Shown here piece after piece: positions 1-8,730 of a stretch of 64,000 nt of DNA (positions are counted from its first letter, which is position 1; every line of letters starts with the position of its first letter). Both the position numbers and the translations under genes were made by a program. Origin of the DNA: Acidobacteriota bacterium (lineage in GTDB: Bacteria > Acidobacteriota > Blastocatellia > Pyrinomonadales > Pyrinomonadaceae); contig JAIVJZ010000040.1 of the NCBI GenBank assembly GCA_020199775.1, forward strand, positions 248,001-312,000. Direction: 5' to 3'. The notes beneath the pieces were generated by a model, which was not told where the DNA came from, did not search any database, and saw only the letters and a list, made by a program, of their open reading frames with translations.

Positions 1-416
1 TCAATCACGATCTCGTCCACGGCCGAGGGCGCGCGCCCGTCCACCAGACGCATCTCGTTCATCGCGGCGAAGGCGTCCCAGTCAACGCCCTCCACCTGTT
101 CGAAGCCGAAGCCGCGCCCGCCCTGAAACACGTAGCGAATGATGGGCACGGCCTGCGCGACGCCCTCGACCTTCAACAACTCGTCCGCGTATTTCGTGCT
201 CAAATTCGCCGTCGAAGTCGTCAACTCCATCCCGCCCGGACGGGTGAAGATGATCTCGGCGCGCAGGTTCGACGAACGCCGCTGCAAGTCGTTCGACATG
301 CCGCGCGACAGCCCCGTGAACAGCATCACCAGACAGACGCCGAGCGCCACCCCCGCGATGCTGACGAGCGCGCGCAAGGGACGCTGGCGGATATTATTGG
401 CGACAAGGCTCTCCAT
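1..416 (-). CDS. ABC transporter permease, MacB/FtsX-like (partial)
   Basis: I translated this stretch by hand from the ATG at 416; it stays open to the window edge, giving 138 residues of the N-terminus. A hydrophobic segment at about residues 14-35 follows a short basic N-terminus, and a periplasmic region of the MacB_PCD type begins after it (a pattern of threonines, then KYADELLKVEGV and a FEQVEGVDWD-like turn). This is the usual build of FtsX/MacB permeases that work with an ATPase partner on lipoproteins or exported substrates. The ATPase and the C-terminal membrane domain lie outside the window. A heptamer inverted array separates it from the lipoprotein gene upstream. Confidence 0.8.
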   Translation of the reverse strand, partial: MESLVANNIRQRPLRALVSIAGVALGVCLVMLFTGLSRGMSNDLQRRSSNLRAEIIFTRPGGMELTTSTANLSTKYADELLKVEGVAQAVPIIRYVFQGGRGFGFEQVEGVDWDAFAAMNEMRLVDGRAPSAVDEIVI

Positions 417-424
417 AAAAGATG

Positions 425-500
425 GTGAATCGTGAATCGTCAATCGTGAATAGAGAAAACCTGTCTTCTTCTATTTACGATTCACGATTGACGATTCACG
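425..500. repeat. Inverted heptamer array (pair 1)
   Basis: Left arm 425-452 holds four 7-bp units (GTGAATC, GTGAATC, GTCAATC, GTGAATA). Right arm 474-500 holds their complements. A 17-bp segment, 432-448, pairs perfectly with 483-499. The right arm contains the stop codon (496-498) of the lipoprotein gene, so its transcript would fold just behind the stop. Confidence 0.8.
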
Positions 501-1554
501 GCTTTCTGGCGTCCAGATCAACTTCCGGCAGGTTCGACTTATTTTCCAACACGAACACGTCGGCGGGCCACGGCTGATCCACTTTGACGGCTTCGGGCAC
601 TTGATAGCTGATGCGCAGCGAGTAGCGATCCTGCGGGCGCGTGATTTCGATGTCGGCCGGGAGCGTGTACTTCGTCGTCTCGCCGAAACTCTTCGGGTTG
701 CGATAAATCACGTCGGTCGTCAACTCGCCGCGCTCGCCGAACGTTTGCAGCCGCGCCAGACTGATCTCGCCGTAGCGGTCGAACCAGAAGCGGCGCAAGA
801 GGCGCGCGCGCCCGTCCGTCTCCGGCGCGAGTTCGTCCAACTGGTAATAGCCGCGCACGACGCGCGCGCCTTTCTTCGCGTTCGGCCGCGTGTCGATGTC
901 TTCGGCAAACGCCTCGCTGCGCGCGTAGATCAGGTTCCCGCCCGGCGTGACGCCGACGGGGCGCACGAGCAGCGCGTCCGTGAAGTGCTGCGGGCGCAGG
1001 CCGGAGAAGGCGGAGGCCGCGCGCTGCTGCATCTGCGCCGTCTTCGTCTGGTCGCCCTTGCCGCAGTCAACCTCCGCGCCGCTGTCTATCCTTTGATAAT
1101 TCGCCGTGTTCGTCCCCTTGAGGAAACGCCGCCACCTGTCTTCGCCCTGCAAGACGGCGACGCGGAAACGTTCGCCGTCGGAAGTCATCTCGGCGATCTT
1201 GACGCTGAACGGCCCCTGTATGACGAGGTAAATCTTGCCGTCGCGTTGCAGGATCACGTCGCCCTCGGCCGTGCGATACTTCTCCGTGACGCCGCACTGC
1301 GCGAACGACGTGTCTAAAAACTGGATGTCAATCTTGCCGCGCAGGGATTGCACCTGCGCCATGCGGTTCACCACCTCGATGAGTTCGCCGGGGGCGGCCT
1401 CTTTGAGCGGGGCGAGCAGCGGCGGCACGGTGACCTTGCTCTTGTAGAATCTTGAGCAACCGCTCGCGCCCGCCAGCGACACCAATCCCAAGACTAACGC
1501 CAGCGCGTAACTCTTCTTGCGCGAGCCTGCCCGAAATGAGTTTGAACCGTTCAT
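496..1554 (-). CDS. Outer-membrane-type lipoprotein, LolB/LolA-like fold suspected
   Basis: A secreted lipoprotein of 352 residues. A basic N-terminus and hydrophobic stretch end in ASGC, a lipobox giving an acylated Cys near residue 33. The mature part has the alternating beta-strand pattern of lipoprotein-carrier-like proteins (VNRMAQVQSLRGKIDIQF, then VILQRDGKIYLVIQGPF) that bind lipids or lipoproteins; this is a fold resemblance, not a family assignment. The ATG at 1554 is preferred to the TTG one codon earlier. Downstream lies a probable lipoprotein-release-type permease gene, compatible with a role in outer-membrane lipoprotein or lipid handling. Confidence 0.75.
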   Translation of the reverse strand: MNGSNSFRAGSRKKSYALALVLGLVSLAGASGCSRFYKSKVTVPPLLAPLKEAAPGELIEVVNRMAQVQSLRGKIDIQFLDTSFAQCGVTEKYRTAEGDVILQRDGKIYLVIQGPFSVKIAEMTSDGERFRVAVLQGEDRWRRFLKGTNTANYQRIDSGAEVDCGKGDQTKTAQMQQRAASAFSGLRPQHFTDALLVRPVGVTPGGNLIYARSEAFAEDIDTRPNAKKGARVVRGYYQLDELAPETDGRARLLRRFWFDRYGEISLARLQTFGERGELTTDVIYRNPKSFGETTKYTLPADIEITRPQDRYSLRISYQVPEAVKVDQPWPADVFVLENKSNLPEVDLDARKP

Positions 1555-1671
1555 CAAAAAGTGTCAGAGCCGACGCCGGGGAAGCATCCGATTCGGCAAA
1601 ATTCCCTTGAAAACTTAATAGTCGAACCTAACAAAGCACTCAGCCCTTGTCAACGCGCAACGCCGACGGAA

Positions 1672-1765
1672 AAAGGTGAAGGCGAAGGGGTAAGGGGAAA
1701 GGAGAAAACAAAAAGCGTCGCACGGCGAAGCGGCGTCTTCACCTTTCCCCTCCCCTTCACCTTAT
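1672..1765. repeat. Inverted heptamer array (pair 2)
   Basis: Purine-rich left arm 1672-1706 in 7-bp units (AAAGGTG, AAGGCGA, AGGGGTA, AGGGGAA, AGGAGAA) and pyrimidine-rich right arm 1738-1765. It lies directly behind the stop codon of the membrane-protein gene at 1774. The rest of the 1555-1773 gap holds nothing I recognise. Confidence 0.75.
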
Positions 1766-1773
1766 CCCCGGCC

Positions 1774-2214
1774 TCAACTCTCATCCAAAACCAGCGGCGG
1801 GCGGTCGAATCTCCCGCGTATGCGGTTGATGGCGCGCAGCACTTTGGGGCGGCTCACGAGTTTGAGTTCGAGTCGCCGCTTGCCCGGAAAATCGAGCAGC
1901 ATCACGCCCATCAGGATCGTCAGGACGCCCTGCCCCGGCACGCCCGGCAGCGACATCAAGATGCCGAACAACACCAGCATCGCGCCCAGTAAGTTCTTCA
2001 AGACGAGGCCGCCCCAGCGCAAGACCGGGTGGCGTTCCGCCCAGAACTCGCGGCCGTGCTCGGCCTTAAAATAAGTATCCGGCAGTTTGACGAGCACGAC
2101 GACCGTCGCGACGATGCTCACCACGAAGGTGACGACCGAGAACAAAACTATCCAGATGACGCCGCGCCCCGACAGGCCGAGCGTGTTCGCCAGTTCTTTT
2201 AGCCAATCAAGCAT
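1774..2214 (-). CDS. Small integral membrane protein, PGPGW-like
   Basis: A protein of 146 residues with two hydrophobic blocks: about residues 18-43 (IWIVLFSVVTFVVSIVATVV) and 70-108, the latter containing a Pro/Gly-rich turn (SLPGVPGQGVL) before a second helix. A basic cytoplasmic tail follows (KRRLELKLVSRPKVLRAINRIRGR). This arrangement resembles the putative transmembrane PGPGW family, whose function is unknown. A GGAG sequence 5 nt upstream supports the ATG at 2214. It starts 35 nt after the HD gene ends, so the two may be co-transcribed. Confidence 0.75.
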   Translation of the reverse strand: MLDWLKELANTLGLSGRGVIWIVLFSVVTFVVSIVATVVVLVKLPDTYFKAEHGREFWAERHPVLRWGGLVLKNLLGAMLVLFGILMSLPGVPGQGVLTILMGVMLLDFPGKRRLELKLVSRPKVLRAINRIRGRFDRPPLVLDES

Positions 2215-2248
2215 TCAGTCTCCGCACGACGCCGCCGCTCGTTGCCTC

Positions 2249-2827
2249 TCACTTCAACGCTTCGCGCGCCGCGACGAGCGCGCCGAACATTTCCGCGACC
2301 ACTTCTTTGGCCGCGCCCTCCAGGCCGAAGTCGCGTTCCAGCGCGCCCTCCCAAAACTCTCCCAGTTCGCGCGCCCCGGCGCGCTCGAACACCAGAGCCT
2401 GCGCCAGCAAGTCTACGATGTCGGCCGCCTTCACCAGACGCGCCTCCAGACTCTCGCGCGCCTCGTAATCCTCGTGCAGCGCGCCGTAGTCCGCGCCGCG
2501 CCGCGCGCCGAGGTCGCGCACCATGTCGTCGAAGGCCGCGCGTTCCGCCGCCCGCCGCGCCTCCGCGCCGTAGTAGAGAGCCATCGTGCGCGGCATGTCG
2601 CCCGTGCGCGCCTCGGCCAGATCGTGCAGCAGCGCGACGCGCAACACGCGCTCGACATCCACCTCCACGCCGCGCGCCCGCACTTCGTCCGCCAGCAGCA
2701 TCGACGTGAACGCCACGCCGTAACTGTGCGCCGCCACCGACTCCGCCCCCGGCGCAAGCCCGCGCAACACCCAACCCGTCCGGTCGAGCCGCTTCAAGCG
2801 TTGGAGTTCTAAAAGTGTGGTTAGCAT
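2249..2827 (-). CDS. HD-domain phosphohydrolase, HDDC2/YfbR-like
   Basis: A 192-residue HD-superfamily protein of the group containing 5'-deoxynucleotidase YfbR and HDDC2, which hydrolyse deoxynucleoside 5'-monophosphates. Metal-binding residues are visible in order: His34 (ESVAAHSYG), His68-Asp69 (ALLHDLAE), Asp77 in the RTGDMP turn, and the later Asp in KAADIVDLL. Length matches the family. The first 25 residues (LLELQRLKRLDRTGW) match the usual substrate-cap helix. A nucleotide-pool role is inferred from family only; neighbours give no pathway link. Confidence 0.85.
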   Translation of the reverse strand: MLTTLLELQRLKRLDRTGWVLRGLAPGAESVAAHSYGVAFTSMLLADEVRARGVEVDVERVLRVALLHDLAEARTGDMPRTMALYYGAEARRAAERAAFDDMVRDLGARRGADYGALHEDYEARESLEARLVKAADIVDLLAQALVFERAGARELGEFWEGALERDFGLEGAAKEVVAEMFGALVAAREALK

Positions 2828-2832
2828 GGCGA

Positions 2833-2899
2833 AACAGTGACAGGTGACAGTTAGAACTAAAGTCCTTGTTTCCTTAACCTGTCACCTGTTAACTGTCAC
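2833..2899. repeat. Inverted heptamer array (pair 3)
   Basis: Left units AACAGTG, ACAGGTG, ACAGTTA (2833-2853) and right units TAACCTG, TCACCTG, TTAACTG (2875-2895). The right arm abuts the stop codon of the GlcD-like gene (2900-2902). Confidence 0.8.
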
Positions 2900-4327
2900 T
2901 CATAAAAACATCTTGCCCGGATTCAGAATGCCGTTCGGGTCGAGCGCGCGTTTGATGCTCTTCATGGCGTCGATGGTCGCCGCGCCGAGCGCCATGTCGA
3001 GGTAGGGAGCTTTGACGTAGCCGATGCCGTGCTCGCCGCTGATCGTGCCTCCGAGTTCGACGGAGAAGGCGAAGGTGTCGCGCACCGCCGCGCGCGCGCG
3101 CCGCATCGCTTCGGGGTCGTCGCGGTCGCACATGAAGTTGACGTGGATGTTGCCGTCGCCCGCGTGGCCGAAGTTGACGACGAACGTGTCGTGCAACTTG
3201 CCGATCTCTTCGATGCGCGCGACGAGTTCGGGCACGCGCGAGCGCGGCACGACCACGTCCTCGTTGAACTTCATCGTGCCGAATTTTTTGAGCGCGGGCG
3301 AAATCGCGCGGCGCACGTCCCACAAACGCTCCTCTTCCTCGCGCGTCTCTGAGCGCATCACGTCGAAGCCGCCGCCGTCGCGCACGACCCGCTCGCAGAT
3401 GAGCGCGTCGCGCTCAACCTCGGAGGCGTGGCCGTCAACCGAGACGAGCAGGAGCGCGCCCGCGTCCGCGCCGAAGCCGAACGCAAACTCCGTCTCGACG
3501 GCCGCGATGGCGTTCCGGTCGAGCACCTCAATCGCCACGGGCGTCACGCGCGCGCGGTTGAAGCGCGGCACGCAGGCGCACGCCTCCGCCATCGTCTTGA
3601 ACGTGGCGCGCACGGTGCGCGTCGTTTCGGGCAACGGCAGGAGCCGCAGCGTCGCCTCTGTGATGATGCCGAGCATGCCTTCCGAGCCGCAGATGAGCCC
3701 GGTGAGGTCGAAGCCGACGACGTTCTTGCTCGTCAGGCCGCCCGTCCGAATGACTTCGCCCGTCGGCGTCACGACTTCGAGGCCGATCACGTAATGCTTC
3801 GTCACGCCGTACTTGGCGGAGCGAATGCCGCCCGCGTTCTCCGCGATGTTGCCGCCGATGAAAGAGGTCTTGTAAGAGGCCGGGTCGGGCGGGTAGAACA
3901 CGCCTTCGGCTTCGACCGCCTGCTGCAACGCGTAGGTCGTCACGCCCGGTTCGGTGACGACGTAGAGATCGTCCGCGTTGATCTCGCGGATACGGTTCAT
4001 GCGATCCGTGCCGATGACGACGCCGCCCTCGACCGGCACTGCGCCGCCCGTGTAGCCGACGCCGCCGCCGCGCGCCGTGACGGGAAATCGCCGCTCGTTG
4101 GCGAGTTTGAGAATCGAGGCGACTTCGGCCGTCGTCCGCGGCAGCAGGACGGCTTCGGGCGGGAACTTCTCCTTCACCGCGTCGGCCGCGTAAGGCTCGA
4201 CCTTGTCTTCGTCAACGAGGACGTTCTCCGCGCCGACGATCTCGCGAAGGCGTGCGAGCACGTCCTCGTCCGACGCGGCCGTGCGCGCGCGCCCTCTCCC
4301 GGTGATTCCTTCGTGATGACGACTCAT
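2900..4327 (-). CDS. glcD: FAD-linked oxidase, GlcD / D-lactate dehydrogenase family
   Basis: A 475-residue flavoprotein oxidising 2-hydroxy acids such as glycolate or D-lactate. The PCMH-type FAD-binding domain (about residues 55-235) carries the GGGVGYTGGAVP loop, the PPDPAS segment and GGNIAENAGGIRSAKYG, all typical of GlcD. The C-terminal FAD-oxidase domain has NFGHAGDGNIHVN and SGEHGIGYVKAPYL, the substrate-side histidines of the family. No GlcE or GlcF (FeS) subunit gene lies beside it, so it may act alone as a D-lactate dehydrogenase-like enzyme or with distant partners. Substrate cannot be decided from sequence. Confidence 0.92.
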   Translation of the reverse strand: MSRHHEGITGRGRARTAASDEDVLARLREIVGAENVLVDEDKVEPYAADAVKEKFPPEAVLLPRTTAEVASILKLANERRFPVTARGGGVGYTGGAVPVEGGVVIGTDRMNRIREINADDLYVVTEPGVTTYALQQAVEAEGVFYPPDPASYKTSFIGGNIAENAGGIRSAKYGVTKHYVIGLEVVTPTGEVIRTGGLTSKNVVGFDLTGLICGSEGMLGIITEATLRLLPLPETTRTVRATFKTMAEACACVPRFNRARVTPVAIEVLDRNAIAAVETEFAFGFGADAGALLLVSVDGHASEVERDALICERVVRDGGGFDVMRSETREEEERLWDVRRAISPALKKFGTMKFNEDVVVPRSRVPELVARIEEIGKLHDTFVVNFGHAGDGNIHVNFMCDRDDPEAMRRARAAVRDTFAFSVELGGTISGEHGIGYVKAPYLDMALGAATIDAMKSIKRALDPNGILNPGKMFL

Positions 4328-4378
4328 AAGTAACTTGTCAACAAACTCTCTCTCGACTTGGAGCGCGTCCCTTCGCGC

Positions 4379-5074
4379 TCAGGGAACGGGATTGACGACG
4401 ATGTTGACGCGCTCGTTGCCGACGATGATCTCAATCGGGTTGCCGATTTGCAGCGGGAGCGTCCGGCCGTTGATGTTGATTTCAAGGCGCGGCATAGCCG
4501 ACGCCGGAGAGGTCGTCGCGACGGCATCCACACGAGACGACGGGGTGGCCGCCGTCGCGGGTGTGCCCGCAGGCGTCGCGCCGTCGGGCGCGGGCGATGA
4601 GCCGCCGTCCGGTTTCGCCGCGTCCGTCGAACGCGTGAGCAGGTTGATCGCGACGATGCGCCAAGCCGCGGGCGTACAGGTCAGGCGCAAGCCCGGCGTG
4701 TCCACCTCCGCCACTTCGCCCACGGCCAGCGTCCCGACCTTCCACATGCCTTCGCCGCAACGCACGCCGGCCGCGTCGTAAAAGGTGGCCGAACCGGAGA
4801 CGTAGTTATAAAAAAACTGGCTGCGATTTTCGATGGCGATGAGGACGTTGCGCGCCGGGGCATCCTGCGTGCCCGCGAGCGCGGTGGTGCGCAGTCGGCC
4901 GCCGAGCGCGACGCGCCCGGCCGCGTCGAAAGCCGTGGTTGCTTCCGTCAAAGCGACGCGCGGCTCGCCGCCCGCCGTCGTCGTCTCTGCGGGCGCGACC
5001 TGCTGCGCGCTCACGCCGACCGCACACGCCGACAAGACGAGCGCGAGACCGAACACGTTGATGATTGCTTTCAC
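4379..5074 (-). CDS. Secreted or lipid-anchored protein of unknown function
   Basis: A 231-residue exported protein. I place the start at the GTG at 5074, because a GGGGAGG ribosome site sits 5 nt upstream and the signal sequence follows at once. The hydrophobic core ends in LSAC, a possible lipobox, followed by GVSAQQ, a possible signal peptidase I site. The centre (NVLIAIENRSQFFYNYVSG to EVDTPGLRLTC) looks like a small beta-sandwich with two or three Cys. A Pro/Thr/Ala-rich linker leads to a C-terminal block (EININGRTLPLQIGNPIEII). No family recognised. Confidence 0.7.
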   Translation of the reverse strand: MKAIINVFGLALVLSACAVGVSAQQVAPAETTTAGGEPRVALTEATTAFDAAGRVALGGRLRTTALAGTQDAPARNVLIAIENRSQFFYNYVSGSATFYDAAGVRCGEGMWKVGTLAVGEVAEVDTPGLRLTCTPAAWRIVAINLLTRSTDAAKPDGGSSPAPDGATPAGTPATAATPSSRVDAVATTSPASAMPRLEININGRTLPLQIGNPIEIIVGNERVNIVVNPVP

Positions 5075-5104
5075 TTTTGCCCTCCCCTTCACCAAACAAA
5101 AATT

Positions 5105-5938
5105 TTAAGTTCGCCGGACGACGGCGATGATGTGCGTGCCGCCGTCGAGCGCGCCCGGTTGGCGACAGGCGTCCAGTTCCCAACCGAGAAACTTTTCCCA
5201 GAGCGCCGGGTCGGCCTCGATCTCCGTGAGCGCGTCGTGATGATTGACCGACAGAAAGTTAGCGGCCGACGCGGCGACGATTGTACACGAATGACGCCGC
5301 AGCAACGCCTCCAATTCCACCCAGCGATACATGTGGCAGACGTGCCCCGCCCCGATTTCGCCCACTTGATCGCCCGTCCCGATCACGTGCTCGACTTCTT
5401 CCAGACTCCGGTCGCGCGCCCAACGGACGACGCCGGGCAAATATTTTCGCGTCGCGCCGAACAGAGACATCACGCTCAACAAGACGTGGCCGCGCCGCTT
5501 CACGACGCGCAACAGTTCGCCGAGCGCGTCGTCCGCGCGCTCCAACACGTAACTGAGCGGGCCGCCGTAAGCGACCACGGCGTCGAACGTCTCCGCCGCA
5601 AATTCGGACAGGTCAACGATGTCTAAAACTTTTCGCGCGACGACCGAATCCGCGTGTCCCGCCGCCGCGACCCGCGCGCGGTTGAATTCGAGTTGGACGG
5701 CGGAGAGGTCGCCGACCGTGACGCGCGCGCCGAGTTTCGCCAGTTCAATCGTAAACCGCCCCGGCCCCGCGCCCGCTTCCAACACCTCCGCGCCCGCCGC
5801 GACGAACTTTTCCAGAAATGCGCGATGCAAGTGAAAACTGACGCGGCTCTCCATGTCGGCGTCGAGCCGCGCCCACTCGCGCTCGCCGTAGTTGTCGAAA
5901 TAATCGCCGATCAATCCGGCGTCGTAAAACACATTCAT
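5105..5938 (-). CDS. Class I SAM-dependent methyltransferase
   Basis: A 277-residue Rossmann-fold methyltransferase. Motif I is EVLEAGAGPGRFT (about residues 51-63, the SAM-binding Gly loop). The acidic residue of motif II appears in ARVTVGDLS, and VVAYGGPLSYVLE occupies the motif IV position. The ATG at 5938 has a near-perfect ribosome site (GGAGGTGA); the TTG one codon earlier is less likely. The Gly-Gly-Pro instead of a plain aspartate-rich motif IV is common in UbiE/type-11 enzymes of unknown target. The substrate is unknown. Confidence 0.85.
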   Translation of the reverse strand: MNVFYDAGLIGDYFDNYGEREWARLDADMESRVSFHLHRAFLEKFVAAGAEVLEAGAGPGRFTIELAKLGARVTVGDLSAVQLEFNRARVAAAGHADSVVARKVLDIVDLSEFAAETFDAVVAYGGPLSYVLERADDALGELLRVVKRRGHVLLSVMSLFGATRKYLPGVVRWARDRSLEEVEHVIGTGDQVGEIGAGHVCHMYRWVELEALLRRHSCTIVAASAANFLSVNHHDALTEIEADPALWEKFLGWELDACRQPGALDGGTHIIAVVRRT

Positions 5939-6442
5939 CAAACATCACCTCCCGCCCGACTTTCAACCTTTCGCCGCGTCTCGTGCTCAACTCTCTTACG
6001 TCCGCCGACACCGTAAATGTTCGCGCCCGCCGCTCGCCGGCCGGCGTCTGGCGTGGCTTCCGGGTTTCCGGCCGGGCGCGGCTGGCGCGAGCCGTTTCGC
6101 CTTCCGGTACGCTCCTTGCACACAGGCTTTTGGAATTGCGTCGGCGACGCGAAATCATACACGGCGCGGGGTGGACTGAACTTCGTTCTACAGCTTTTCC
6201 CGTGCTGTTGGCTGGAAAAGTCATACACCGCACGGATCGTGATTCGGTAAAAGCTGATGGTCGAGCGTACGCCGGAAGCCGAAAGACTTCCCGCCGCGCT
6301 CACGAGAAGCGTGATGACGCCCCCTGACCCGACGAGGGCGGGCGTCGTCATGCTTCACGACGCGGCGCACGACTTCTGTTTCCGCCGTACGCGAATGGAG
6401 CGTCGGCATCACGAATCAGGTGGACAAAACACAGGCGGCTCG
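5939..6442. other. Gene-free 0.5-kb spacer with an 18-bp direct repeat
   Basis: Divergent spacer between the methyltransferase gene and the stress cluster. Two copies of an 18-bp element lie at 6152-6169 and 6218-6235 (core ATCATACAC / GTCATACAC, 15 of 18 positions equal), 66 bp apart, upstream of the plus-strand genes. They may be binding sites for a stress regulator. The open frames across this stretch look like random high-GC reading frames. Confidence 0.4.
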
Positions 6443-6679
6443 ATGAGCAAGTCAATGAACGTAGACAAACTTCCGGCGACGGCCTCCAAATCGGAGACAG
6501 GCAATGCGGCGCGACCGGGCGGGTTCGAGCAGACGGGGCGGCGGGCGACGACGACGACCCGCACGGTCGGCGTCTATGAGCGTCCGGCGCGGCGCATGAA
6601 AGTGTCGCTCCCGCTCGTCATCATTTTGATACTGGCCGCGCTCGTCTCGGTCGTCGCGACAGCGCGTTTTCTGTTTTAA
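6443..6679 (+). CDS. Small tail-anchored membrane protein
   Basis: A 78-residue protein with a hydrophilic, Thr/Arg-rich N-terminal half and a single C-terminal transmembrane helix (about residues 55-76, PLVIILILAALVSVVATARF) ending two residues before the stop. This is the layout of a tail-anchored or single-pass protein. The start at 6443 is chosen because the sequence upstream in the same frame does not look like protein and the short form places the helix in a sensible context. It is 42 nt from the DUF2382 gene and probably belongs to the same stress cluster. No family recognised. Confidence 0.6.
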   Translation: MSKSMNVDKLPATASKSETGNAARPGGFEQTGRRATTTTRTVGVYERPARRMKVSLPLVIILILAALVSVVATARFLF

Positions 6680-6721
6680 GAGTTCGGCCTAAAGCGTCGC
6701 CATGCAGAGAAAGGAATAACG

Positions 6722-7444
6722 ATGAGTCAAACGAGAGCCACAGGAGCAGGAGGACAGAAAAGCGCAATCGTCACCGACCGCGACGGCCTGCGCGGGCGGA
6801 TCGATACCGCCACGCCGCAGACGCGCGAGGGCGGCCGTCCCGAAGTGCTCGTCCATCTCGAAGGCGGGCGGCAAGCCCTCGTGCCCGTGGACGAGTTGGT
6901 CTTGCAGGACGACGGCAGCTTCACGCTCCCCTTCAGCCTCTCCGAACTCGCACGGCCGCTTGAGGGGCGGCGCGAAGTTGACGGCGACGCGGGCGACGAA
7001 ACTATCGTCACGCCCAATCGCACGCGCGAAGAGGAGCGCATCGTGATGCCGGTCATCGCCGAGACACTCGACGTGCAGAAGCGCAAGGTGCAGGCGGGCG
7101 GCGTCCGCGTCAGGAAGATCGTCCACGAGCGCGAGGAGGTGGTTGACGAACCGCTGATGCGCGAAGAGGTGCAGGTCAAGCGCGTGCCCATCAACCGCGT
7201 CGTCGATGCGCCCGTGCCCGTGCGTCACGTCGGCAACACGATGATCATCTCGCTGCTCGAAGAGGTGGTGGTGGTGGAAAAGCGTCTGATGCTGAAAGAG
7301 GAACTGCACATCACCAAGGGCGAAATCGAAACTTACAAGCCGCAGCGTGTGACCCTCAGGAGCGAAGAGGCGGTCGTCGAGCGCGTGGGCGACGATGAGG
7401 ACACCGATCCCCAGTTGACGAGGGGACGAGTGGGCAACCCGTAG
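6722..7444 (+). CDS. DUF2382 (YsnF/AvaK) stress protein
   Basis: A 240-residue cytoplasmic protein. Residues 1-75 look like a PRC-barrel-type beta domain (VTDRDGLRGRIDT to VPVDELVLQDDGSF). Residues 95-225 form a DUF2382 block with its alternating charged beta pattern (ERIVMPVIAETLDVQKRKVQ, VRVRKIVHEREEVVDEPLM, EEVVVVEKRLMLKEELHITK). DUF2382 proteins such as YsnF are general-stress proteins of unknown biochemistry. The same domain recurs in the next gene 119 nt downstream. A GAAAGGAA ribosome site precedes the ATG. Confidence 0.85.
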   Translation: MSQTRATGAGGQKSAIVTDRDGLRGRIDTATPQTREGGRPEVLVHLEGGRQALVPVDELVLQDDGSFTLPFSLSELARPLEGRREVDGDAGDETIVTPNRTREEERIVMPVIAETLDVQKRKVQAGGVRVRKIVHEREEVVDEPLMREEVQVKRVPINRVVDAPVPVRHVGNTMIISLLEEVVVVEKRLMLKEELHITKGEIETYKPQRVTLRSEEAVVERVGDDEDTDPQLTRGRVGNP

Positions 7445-7563
7445 TCGGTGTCGTTTGAGAGGGTCGGGGAGCGTTCGATGCAGCGTTGAGTTTGATGCGA
7501 CGTTTGAGTTTGGCAGGCACGCGTTCGGCGTTGTGCCGGGTAGAAACTGAAAGGGGAGTAACT

Positions 7564-8664
7564 ATGGCGAAAACCGTGATCGGGTTGTTTGATAATCGCG
7601 CCGAGGCGCAGAGCGTGGTGCGGGAACTGTTGGGCGAAGGCTTCCGGCGCGACGACATCAGCGTCATGTCGAAGAAGATCGAGGGGCAGGACGACAAGCA
7701 GGGCGAAGTGGTCGCCTACGTCGAAGAGGACGGCGACGAACAGATCAAGGACATGGCGAAGGGCGCGGGCACGGGCGCGGCCATCGGCGGCCTTGCCGGT
7801 CTGCTCGTGAGTCTCACGGCGCTGGCGATTCCGGGCATCGGCCCCGTGCTGGCGGCCGGGCCGCTCGCCGCCGTCATCGCGGGCGCGGGGATCGGCGCAA
7901 CCGCCGGGGGCTTGATCAGCGGCCTGACGCGCCTCGGCGTACCCGAAGACGACGCCAACTATTATGCCGAAGGCGTGCGCCGCGGCGGCACGCTCGTCAG
8001 CGTCGAGGCGGCGGACGACCGTGCGGGGCGCGCGGTCGCGATCATGAAGCAACACGGCGCGGTGGAGATCGACAAGCGCGCCACACAGTGGCGCGACGAG
8101 GGCTGGAGCGGTTTCGACGCGAACGCCACCGAGACCGCCTTCCACGCTTTCGCGGGCGGCGGGCAAACGAACGACGCCTCCGCGTCGGAGGTGACGGCGG
8201 AACATCAACGCATCGCGGCCACGCCGCGCGCCGCCGCGTCGCAGGGGCAGGTGGCCGTCCCCGTCATCGAGGAGCAGTTGCAGGTCGGTAAGCGCGAGGT
8301 GGAGCGCGGCGGCGTGCGCGTCGAGACGCACGTGACGGAGAAGCCCGTCTCGGAGAACGTCGAACTGCGCGAGGAACACGTCAACGTCGAGCGTCGCCCG
8401 GTTGACTACACTTTCCACGGCACGGAGTCGGAGGCTTTCAAGGAGTCGCTCGTCGAGATCAGGGAGGCTTACGAAGAGTTGGTCGTGAACAAGAAGGCGC
8501 GCGTCGTCGAAGAGGTGGTGGTCAACAAGGACGTGGAACAGCGCACCGAGACCGTCCACGAAACTCTGCGGCGCACGGACGTGAACGTCGAACCGATAGA
8601 CAAGAACAAGGCGCGCGGCGCGAGCGCGTCTTCGGCGCAGGGCGACGATCTGCTCGACCTTTAA
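7564..8664 (+). CDS. General-stress protein: YflT-like domain plus DUF2382
   Basis: A protein of 366 residues. The ATG at 7564 follows a GGGGAG ribosome site, and longer readings lack one. Residues 1-60 (TVIGLFDNRAEAQSVVRELLGEGF, then ISVMSKK) match the general-stress-protein 17M/YflT domain. Residues 65-130 form a glycine-rich hydrophobic hairpin (GTGAAIGGLAGLLVSLTALA) of the glycine-zipper type that inserts into or associates with membranes. Residues 235-345 are a DUF2382 block (VAVPVIEEQLQVGKREVERG). The stop codon lies inside a 15-bp tandem repeat. Confidence 0.85.
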   Translation: MAKTVIGLFDNRAEAQSVVRELLGEGFRRDDISVMSKKIEGQDDKQGEVVAYVEEDGDEQIKDMAKGAGTGAAIGGLAGLLVSLTALAIPGIGPVLAAGPLAAVIAGAGIGATAGGLISGLTRLGVPEDDANYYAEGVRRGGTLVSVEAADDRAGRAVAIMKQHGAVEIDKRATQWRDEGWSGFDANATETAFHAFAGGGQTNDASASEVTAEHQRIAATPRAAASQGQVAVPVIEEQLQVGKREVERGGVRVETHVTEKPVSENVELREEHVNVERRPVDYTFHGTESEAFKESLVEIREAYEELVVNKKARVVEEVVVNKDVEQRTETVHETLRRTDVNVEPIDKNKARGASASSAQGDDLLDL

Positions 8665-8730
8665 CGTCACCGGCTTTAACGTCACCGGCTTTAACGTCAC
8701 CGGCTTCAACATGGCCGGATTGAACGTGAC
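8660..8730. repeat. Five 15-bp tandem repeats overlapping a stop codon
   Basis: Three perfect copies of TTTAACGTCACCGGC (8660-8704), then two degenerate copies (8705-8730). Copy 1 contains the TAA stop of the DUF2382 gene. In the frame starting at 8660 the array stays open and reads FNVTG three times, then FNMAG and LNVT before a TGA. Confidence 0.85.

Noticed and set aside
7333-8712. 460-codon minus-strand frame beginning with LKPVT repeats
   Set aside because: It covers two convincing DUF2382 genes on the plus strand; the repeats are the 15-bp array read backwards.
8660-8730. Possible CRISPR array
   Set aside because: Units are 15 bp and directly adjacent, with no spacers and no cas genes.
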